Source: Lonicera japonica (lineage: Eukaryota > Streptophyta > Magnoliopsida > Dipsacales > Caprifoliaceae). From it: a stretch of 64,000 nucleotides of DNA. Location of the stretch: the NCBI GenBank assembly GCA_021464415.1, contig CM038469.1:64523650-64587649 (forward strand). The letters are read 5' to 3'. The first letter of the stretch is position 1. The number at the start of each line of letters is the position of its first letter. The translations under genes were made by a program, and so were the position numbers. The notes beneath the pieces are model-generated. The model had not been told where the DNA came from. It made no database searches and saw only the letters and a list, made by a program, of their open reading frames with translations. Positions 56,656 to 64,000 of the stretch are shown here, one piece after another.

Positions 56656-58864
56656 TAAATTAATGTTATACTTAAGGACAGGTATTGTATGAATTATATT
56701 TTTATAAAATAAGAGTGATATTTTTTTTTAATCTCAAAAGTGAGGATGTTTTTATTCCCAAATTGCATACATAGGTGAAGCAGTACGTGGAGCATATATG
56801 TATGCATGGGACCGCATCAGTACCCTTTACCCAATTGTACAGTACTCCATTTATACTATACTATATAGTTTAATTATTTATTTTATATTAATTTTCGTCT
56901 CAAACTCCAACGTACATTTATATTAATCATATAATTAACTTACTTGCAAGCCCAGATCTCAAATAGCATGCATCTCTCGATATATTTTTATTTTTATAGA
57001 AGCAACAGATTCGAGAAAGGCGTCAGGAATAAGGGTAGGGTTTAAATCTAGACGTAATGTGAGAATATGTATATTTTCAACTATTTGAACTTAAACTCAA
57101 ATATAATTCAACCCTTCTGTCTTTGTGTATAATATATATATATATATATATATGTGTGTGGAATATATTTTTCTCTGGACTAATTTGTACAAATTGAATT
57201 TTTAACGACAATTTTTCATTCTAAAAATGTCTTTTAGTTACAAAAAAACAAACTATCATTAAAAGTTAGAAATGTCAAAAACATTATTTATCATTAAATA
57301 AATTTCTTACAATCGGTCTCAACTATTTAGTTTTTTATTTCTTGTATATTTTTAAAATCAAAATACCTTTCTCTCTTATATGTAAACACACACCCATTTT
57401 GAATTGTATTATATAAGTTTAAAAAAAATAAAATAAAGTGTGGGTATTAAATAAGTAACCAGCCTCTTATCGAGCATTTGAAGCTTCATTGGACTTCTAA
57501 CCAAAAAATAAAACAAAATATTATCTATATATATATTTAATTATTTATTCAAGAAATTCATATATATATCTACTTGAAGATCAACCTTATAAATTAATAC
57601 ATGTATGTTTACGGGTATGAGTCAAACTTAAACTTGAGAGTCACAATAATTTGCGAGCACTAGAACAAGAAGGAGACCCGTGTCAACATTTCTCATTGAA
57701 CTACTAAATGCTTCCTACTTTCCTAGGCTATCTAGCTAGCAAAACATTCAATTCTTACATATATATATATGGTCTGGTTTTAGTACGGCTAGTAAATTAA
57801 TGAATTAATTTATATGGTCCGGTTTCAATTCTTACATATATATATAGTCCGGTTATAGCTACAAAATGCACGTTCTTTTCAAATAATATGATAAAAAAAA
57901 GATTTTCTCCATTTCACATATATTTCACTAAATAAAGTTTCAATACGGTATATCAATAAAAGTTACAAATAAGTGATGATATCATTAGAAGCAACTTTTA
58001 AGAGTGAGTGAGTTAGTATAGTTGTAAAGGCGCTTATTTGGATTTAAGAAATTATAGGTTTAAGCATCGCTCAGACGACAATAATTTCTTAATTAGTATT
58101 TTATTCTAAATCTGTAAGAGTTATTTAAACACTCCTTACTTTTTATTTTTAATAAATAAATATTATTATTGTTTTTGTTATAAAAAATTTAGGCAAATGG
58201 AGGTTTTTTGTTCCAAAATTAAGATATGATATTACGCTCAATAAACAGTTATAATAACTCTTAAAAATCTTTTTTTACGGTATTTCTTACAAATTATCCA
58301 TTAAAAAGAGTTGCTACTAACGAGATCCAAATCTAAATATTACGGTCAACTTTTTACCAACTCGTTGACAATAAATAAATACATGAACGCTTAATGCTAT
58401 AATATTTTCCTTCTTTCTGTTAAAAAAAATAAATATATGAACGCAGATTTGCATGCAGTTTTCAGGTATGGAGTAACAGAGACAACTGTTGATACTTTTC
58501 TCTGACAAATGTCTCAGTGCTGAATATGAGCCTTTTTACATGTCAACAATGAATTTAACAGCTCTGTGAAAAGCCAAGTGAACTCAATAAAGTTATGACT
58601 GTACCGGAGAATATTTGATGTATTAATAATAAAAAATAACTATTAGTAAGTAATCTAGTGATAGTATTATGTTCGATCGGGAGTTTTTCATGTTAAATTT
58701 AAACAGCTGTAAAAATATTTGGTGGCTAGCGGTTAGTCATTATTCCGTGAACAGGGATGGAATTAGTTGAGGTGTGCAAAAGTTAGTCTAGATATCCTGT
58801 GTTACTAAAAAGTATCTAGACCAAAATAATAATAATAATAAAAAATTATATAATCAATAACATC
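56656..58864. other. AT-rich spacer
   Basis: No supported gene. A TA run lies at about 57130-57152. TACATATATATATATGGTC near 57760 is partly repeated near 57835 (the GGTCCGGTTT/AGTCCGGTTA contexts), a small local duplication. Confidence 0.4.
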
Positions 58865-59437
58865 TTTTGCCATGCTTTTGCTAGTAGAAATGTCAAAAAT
58901 AATATCATTAATAATGAACTTATCAAATGGTGTTTTCCTCCTTCAAGCACAATTAAAATTAAGTCGGATGGAAGTACTTTTGGTGAATCCGGATGGGTTA
59001 CTTATGGAGGGTTGGCTAGAGATGATGGTGGTAGATGGATTAAAGGCTTTCCTGGAAGAGTTGGCTATGTTGGCTATGCAACTCCGCTTCAAGCAGAATT
59101 ATGGAGTATAAGAAGAGCTATGAAGCTTGCAAATGAAAGAACTTGGTTAGAAGCAACTATGGAAAAAGATTCTCTCGCTACCGTTAATCTCATAACTAAA
59201 GACTATGTTGCAAATCATCCTAATAAAATGTTGATTGAAGATTGCAAGAAATAAAAAGAAGCCATGCTCTTGGACCTTGTTTATATCCGTTGAGAAGGAA
59301 ATAAATGTGTTGATTACATGTCAAAGTTTGGCAGGGCGCGAGGTGAACAAGCTATGATAGTGTTGATCCCAACTAATGAGCTTGTTCAATTGTTGAAGGC
59401 GGATATGCAGAGTGTAACATATCTGAGAGGAGACTAG
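58865..59437 (+). pseudogene. LINE-type RNase H domain, degenerate
   Basis: Frame 58910-59254 reads NNELIKWCFPPSSTIKIKSD, then GSTFGESGWVTYGGLARDDG, and shows an RNase H fold typical of plant LINEs (RVT_3). Candidate catalytic acidic residues are in SDGS, QAELWSIRRAM and EKDS. A stop follows CKK at 59252. The same frame continues LVYIR, another stop, then CVDYMSKFG (compare the usual VADxLAKxG) and ends at TAG 59437. The reverse transcriptase and endonuclease are absent. It is a dead fragment. The long clean N-terminal part leaves a small chance of a domesticated gene. Confidence 0.75.
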
Positions 59438-60692
59438 TTATTCTTTCTATTTCTCTTTTTGCTTCCTTTGTAACCAAAAATAAAAATAGTTTTAAGTGGG
59501 GCAATTAAACCTACTCTAATTTAGGACTTGACTACCAGAGCATGCTACAAGATTCATCGAGTACTTAAAGTGGTTCACTATTTCTTACAAATAGCTATCA
59601 AGAAAGATTGCTAGTAACAAAATTCAAATATGAGTCTCACAAGAAAGTTTTCAAATATTTACCAATTCTCGTTGATGTGTTTGAACGTACCTTTTAATTA
59701 TTGTTTAGTGTCTTATTAAAAGTTTCAAACATATTAGTCAATTCATCATACTAATAATGCAATTAGTAGACTTTATCTTAATTTCTTAGCCATGACTCAC
59801 TAGTGTAACCTATGGTCCTATGGAACATGATTGATATAGACTGAATTGATGCATAACTACTCCAAATTGCAATTAGCTAGCCCGGCCTTTCGCAATTATT
59901 TGATTTAATTTGTTCTTTCATGCAAAATATCACATAATTAATGGTAGGGGTCAATATTGTGTAAATACTTTTTGTAGGGAACTAGTAGACTTTACCTAAT
60001 TTTATATAAACTTTACTTTTACATAAAGCTGTGAAATATCACATATGTTGATACAACGGCGAAATCAAGATAAATTTAATCTTGAGCGGGGAACTTTATT
60101 ATAAAATTGTGTTTGTAACAATTATTTCGTTATCACCCTATAGGCTTTGCTTTAAACTAAATGTTTTCTTTATAAAATATTGCAAATTCTATAGAGAGGA
60201 AAACAAAACTCACAACCCTCCTAGTAGGAGGTGAAAACCGTTACCACTCGAAGTATAGCATTTTCATCAAAATTACAATCTTTTAACAACAATTTTTTTA
60301 GCATAGCTGTAAACTCTAGCAAACAAGTATATAAGCTAAAGAAATGGGTAATTTAAAGAGACATTAATTGGTAGATAAATTATGAAAGAGACTAACTATA
60401 TCAAGAGAATGACATTAAGATATTAGATTAAGATATAAATTATGAAAGTAAATGTCGGTAAATGGTCGTTTTCAGATTAAGATATAAATTATCAAAGGGT
60501 CATCTATGTCTCCATCCAATAATTACAAATTACTGCAATTTTCAAGTTTTAATTATGCCACAGATATTTTAACAAAGATATGACTATTAGCAATTGAATA
60601 AGAATAGATATACATTGAAAAATAATAATTTGTATAGTAAAGACACATGTTAAGGCCATATCGATCTAATGGTCATTGCCATCCTATCATCC
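59438..60692. other. AT-rich spacer
   Basis: No gene is seen. AGATTAAGATATAAATTATC is repeated near 60423 and 60475. Confidence 0.4.
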
Positions 60693-60924
60693 TGGGGTGT
60701 GCACAAACCGAACCGAACCGAAATATAGGATTTTTTTTTTGTTTTTATAACTACAGTGGTTCGGTCCAGTCTTCGGTCCAACTTACAAATATTATAAAAA
60801 AATCAGAGCGGACCGGTTATATTTATATATATATATAATATATTTTTAAAATATATATACTTATTTTATATTTTTTCTAACCTTAAACCTAATGTATATC
60901 CTCATTATTCACCTCCAGCCGCCT

Positions 60925-60965
<41 letters not shown>

Positions 60966-61405
60966 TTCTTCACTCACCACCGGCCACTCCACTCATCTTC
61001 TTCACTCACCACAGGTCACTCCACATCACTACATAGTAGCGCCCCTCACTCTCATCTATCTATCTCTCCAATGATCTCCCAAACGGCCAGACCATCGCCT
61101 CTCTGTTTCCTCCGTTTCTTCTGATGCTCAGTCTTCTTTGCCGATCTCACACCTTTGCCTCACCATTGGTAACCCTCTTTATCTCTTTGTAAATGTGTAG
61201 ATCGATCTATAGATTTGTGTAGATCTGTAAATGTGTTGATCATTTTTTCCCACCACAATTTTCGACCATAACCGATGGATTGACCGAGACCGGCCCGATC
61301 AATACGGTCTAGTCCAGTTCGGTCTCAAAATTGAAAGAACCAAAATGTTCGGTTCAGTCCGTCGTGCTAGTAAACGGTCTGGTTAATCGGACCGTGAACA
61401 CTCCT
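60693..61405. mobile_element. hAT-like element with CCGAACCG subterminal repeats
   Basis: The left end TGGGGTGTGCACAAACCGAA and the complement of the right end (AGGAGTGTTCACGGTCCGAT) match the CAGGGGTGTGCA type of plant hAT MITEs. The candidate 8-bp flanks TATCATCC and AACCATCC agree at six positions. Subterminal CCGAACCG/CGGTTCGG motifs occur at both ends. Inside, a CT microsatellite spans about 60928-60962. There is no transposase. Confidence 0.65.
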
Positions 61406-62009
61406 AACCATCCATACAAATTTATATTAAAGAAATGATAAATAGAAAAAATATGCTCTAATGAGGTTTTCTAAAACCATTTATATGTGAGATAAAAAGT
61501 GAGTTATATAAAAAATTTATATCACAATTTCTACATATATAAATAGTGTTAGAAATTCCCAATATAAATTGGTACATTCTAATTAAATATTACGAAACCC
61601 ACTAATTCTCTATTTTCCTAATTGAATGCCAAGTTAGAAAGAAATAAAGTACCGTTGGAAAACAATTTTTGTATGTTTTTCTACTTATATAAAAAACTTG
61701 CCAAATAGATGGGGAAAAATATTTTGAAAAGGTATTGGCACATAAGATAAAAAAAAAATTACCATTAAAGATGACCTAAATATACTATGAATAGAAATAA
61801 TAATCACATGCGTAATAATTTTGTCCTATTAAATGTTTACTTATATTTTTTTATTATTATAAATAAATTGTTAACTTATACTATTATAACATATGTTAAC
61901 ATGATCATATATATTGATTTAGGATAATCATAAGTTATTTTTATGCTGTAAAGTCGAAGTCTTTCGGTGAATAATCTATTGATGTGTAATTTATTTTACT
62001 AAAAAAATA
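61406..62009. other. AT-rich spacer
   Basis: No feature recognised. Confidence 0.4.
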
Positions 62010-62293
62010 CTCCCTCCATCCCAATTTAATTGTTCACTATTCTATTTTCGGATGTTCCAAAATAATTGTCCATTTTTTATATTTAGCAGGTCATTAATTA
62101 CAACACTTTTTATTATTTACAATATTACCCTTTAAACTTCCACCACTTTCTTTATTTTGAATCCCACCACCTTTTTTTATTAGAAGAAAAATAAATAACA
62201 TATTTAAAAATAAATATTTTCTCTTAAAATAATTATTATATTTCTTAATTTTTAATTTTTCAAAGTGTGACAATTAAATTGTCACATAGGGAG
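62010..62293. mobile_element. Stowaway-like MITE upstream of the DELLA-like gene
   Basis: CTCCCTCCATCCCAATTTAA at the left and, inverted, CTCCCTATGTGACAATTTAA at the right, each flanked by TA, the Tc1/mariner target (62008-62009 and 62294-62295). It is 284 bp, and ends about 250 bp before the start codon of the GRAS gene, so it sits in the likely promoter. Confidence 0.85.
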
Positions 62294-62545
62294 TAATAAT
62301 AATAATAATAATCGCATATTTAAAAATGTTTTATATGAAGTATAATATTGAAGGCACATTTAATTTGAGTTACTCCCCCTCTCTCTCTCTCCATGGAAGG
62401 AGTCTCTCTCAAATTTCACGTCACTTAAATTTTAACCTTCGATCTGTTACACCCCCTCCAGATCGAGTATTCTAATATGTAAAATCAGAGGCATGATCAA
62501 TAATAATACAACACCACATCAACCACTTCCACTCCACATTTCATC
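62294..62545 (+). promoter_or_regulatory. Leader region with upstream ORFs
   Basis: A CT-rich stretch (62374-62391) resembles a plant initiator/leader. Two short upstream ORFs follow: 62393-62428 (11 codons) and 62493-62549 (18 codons, MINNNTTPHQPLPLHISS). The stop of the second overlaps the main start as ATGA. An ATG-TAA start-stop also occurs near 62477. If transcribed, these would limit translation of the DELLA-like protein. The transcription start is unknown. Confidence 0.4.
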
Positions 62546-64000
62546 ATGATCAACACCCCCCCATCCAAATCAATCTACCCTTACTCCTCCTCCATTTCCA
62601 CCGCCACCGCCAGCACCAGCACCAGCAGCAACGCCAGCTCCTCTTCCTCATCCACCCACCCCAAACCACCACCACCACCACCACCGGACCATCACCTCGA
62701 CTGCCACCTCGCCGGAGCCGGCTACAGGGTCCGCTCCTCCGACCTCCGGCAGGTTACCCACCACCTCGAACATGTCGAAACCGCCATGTGTAATTCCCCC
62801 ATCAACCACCTCGTCGTCAACGACGCCGTTCACTACAACCCCTCCGACCTCTCTTCCTGGATAGACTCCGTTCTCTCCGAACTCGACCAACCCCTCGTAC
62901 CCGCACATCTCTTGGATCCGGATCTCACTTTCGTCCCCTGCGGGTCCATGGACTACCATGCCCCGCAGCACAATTCTCAGCTGCGAGTGGAGGAAGATTC
63001 CGGTATCAGGTTGGTAAATTTAATGCTGACGTGTGCTGATTATGTCCAGCGTGGCGAGGTCTCATTGGCTGGTTCCTTGGTCGAAGAGTCACGTGTTCTG
63101 CTGGCGCGTGTAAATCACGCGTTTGGTATTTACAAAGTCGCAGCATATTTTATCGACGCGCTGAGCCGCCGGATTTTCAAGCCACCGCCGCCGTCACTGG
63201 GAGGGTCGCTAACCGGCTCAGCTTACGATGAAGAAATTTTATACCACCACTTCTACGAGGCTTGTCCGTACTTGAAGTTTGCTCACTTCACGGCTAATCA
63301 AGCTATTTTAGAAGCATTTGATGGTCATGATTGCGTCCATGTCATTGACTTCAATTTAATGCACGGCTTACAATGGCCGGATCTAATACAAGCCTTGGCT
63401 CTACGGCCCGGTGGGCCCCCTTTGCTTCGTTTAACGGGCATTGGACTCCCGTCACCTGATGGCCGCAATTCTCTTCGCGAAATTGGGCTTCGGCTATCCG
63501 AGCTGGCCCGTTCTGTGAATGTGCGGTTCAATTTTCGAGGCGTGACAGCTTCACGGATTGAAGACGTCAAGCCATGGATGTTACAAGTTAGCCAGAAAGA
63601 AGTGTTAGCTGTGAATTCGATAATGCAGTTCCATAAGTTACTCGGGTCTGATTCGAGCTGTGAAGCCCCAATCGGTTCGGTCCTTAGGTGGATCCGTGGG
63701 TTTAACCCAAAAATCATAACAATTATCGAACAAGAGGCTAACCATAACCAACCTGGGTTTTTGGACCGGTTCACCGAGGCATTGTATTACTATTCGACCA
63801 TTTTTGACTCCTTGGAGGCTGGCTCAATTGGCTTGGCTCAGCTGAGGAAAGGCTTAGCCGAAGTATATATACAAAAAGAGATACGTAACGTGGTATGTTG
63901 CGAAGGGTCGGCTAGGGTGGAGAGGCATGAACCGCTGGCTAAGTGGAGGGATCGGCTTATTGGAGTCGGGTTCAAGCCCGTAAATTTGGGTTCTAATGCA
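62546..64000 (+). CDS. DELLA-family GRAS regulator lacking the DELLA motif (3' end cut)
   Basis: Open for 485 codons to the window edge; an in-frame TAA at 62504 makes ATG 62546 the first usable start. Residues 1-50 are Ser/Thr-rich, then seven prolines. Residues 52-78 align with the DELLA/LExLE region, but DELLAVLGY is replaced by DCHLAGAGY. RVRSSDL and LEHVE (74-78) persist, and VHYNPSDLSSW (95-105) is intact. GRAS domain from about 155: leucine repeat I (LVNLMLTCADYVQRG), VHVID (264-268), ALALRPGGPPLLRLTGIG, PFYRE-like ITIIEQEANHN, and SARVERHEPLAKW. The final SAW motif lies beyond the window. DELLA proteins repress growth until gibberellin-bound GID1 binds their DELLA/VHYNP region. Here GA response is probably weak or lost (inference). 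No intron, as usual for DELLAs. Confidence 0.92.
   Translation, partial: MINTPPSKSIYPYSSSISTATASTSTSSNASSSSSSTHPKPPPPPPPDHHLDCHLAGAGYRVRSSDLRQVTHHLEHVETAMCNSPINHLVVNDAVHYNPSDLSSWIDSVLSELDQPLVPAHLLDPDLTFVPCGSMDYHAPQHNSQLRVEEDSGIRLVNLMLTCADYVQRGEVSLAGSLVEESRVLLARVNHAFGIYKVAAYFIDALSRRIFKPPPPSLGGSLTGSAYDEEILYHHFYEACPYLKFAHFTANQAILEAFDGHDCVHVIDFNLMHGLQWPDLIQALALRPGGPPLLRLTGIGLPSPDGRNSLREIGLRLSELARSVNVRFNFRGVTASRIEDVKPWMLQVSQKEVLAVNSIMQFHKLLGSDSSCEAPIGSVLRWIRGFNPKIITIIEQEANHNQPGFLDRFTEALYYYSTIFDSLEAGSIGLAQLRKGLAEVYIQKEIRNVVCCEGSARVERHEPLAKWRDRLIGVGFKPVNLGSNA

Noticed and set aside
62648..62971. A Gly/Val-rich minus-strand frame opposite the DELLA-like gene
   Set aside because: It is a shadow of the GC-rich coding strand; the plus frame has clear GRAS-family motifs. 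The minus frame at 63325-63774 is rejected for the same reason.

Overview
This is a 64 kb stretch of nuclear DNA from a flowering plant, almost certainly a eudicot. It is AT-rich, its genes are far apart, and the recognisable proteins match angiosperm families: a PPR protein, a Golgi GDP-fucose transporter, an F-box protein and a DELLA-type GRAS regulator. The spacers are crowded with short non-autonomous transposons, many with visible terminal inverted repeats (TIRs) and target-site duplications (TSDs). I see no bacterial, organellar or CRISPR sequence and no intact tRNA or rRNA gene. The species cannot be told from the sequence alone.

Layout. 1-10 kb: a dispersed family of three very small intronless genes (2009-2212 +, 6025-6240 +, 9345-9560 -). 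They encode 67-71 residue, Asp-rich, Tyr-rich proteins with three copies of a DYDYAPAA-type motif, the last forming the C-terminus. All three share a promoter with an ACGT/ABRE element and a TATA box; copies 2 and 3 also carry an RY-like CATGCA. I do not recognise the family, and it is the best candidate here for an undescribed system. 10-16 kb: Tourist-like MITEs, a probable MIF-like exon remnant, and a striking array of short perfect palindromes (11.8-12.2 kb). 16-18 kb: a PPR gene of the At1g31430 type (-). 18-36 kb: no intact gene; a stranded first exon of chaperonin CCT6, a probable 3.3 kb solo LTR, hAT-like elements, and duplicated exon-like pieces at 28.8-29.2 kb. 37-38 kb: a GDP-fucose transporter gene (GFT1/GONST4 type) whose 5' leader carries a tandem duplication. 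39-45 kb: an imperfect segmental duplication (39377-41531 and 43506-45079) in which one copy shows the empty sites of insertions present in the other. 46-51 kb: more MITEs and a strong hairpin. 52-53 kb: an F-box gene. 53-62 kb: AT-rich spacer with a dead LINE RNase H fragment and hAT/Stowaway elements. 62.5-64 kb: a DELLA-family GRAS gene, cut by the window edge, which keeps the VHYNP and GRAS motifs but has lost the DELLA motif itself.

The intact genes do not form one pathway: each is a separate plant transcription unit. The functional themes are organelle RNA metabolism (PPR), supply of GDP-fucose to the Golgi, ubiquitin-ligase targeting (F-box), gibberellin-type regulation (DELLA-like), and the unknown small-protein family. 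Family assignments rest on my reading of translated sequence against remembered families; no database search was run.
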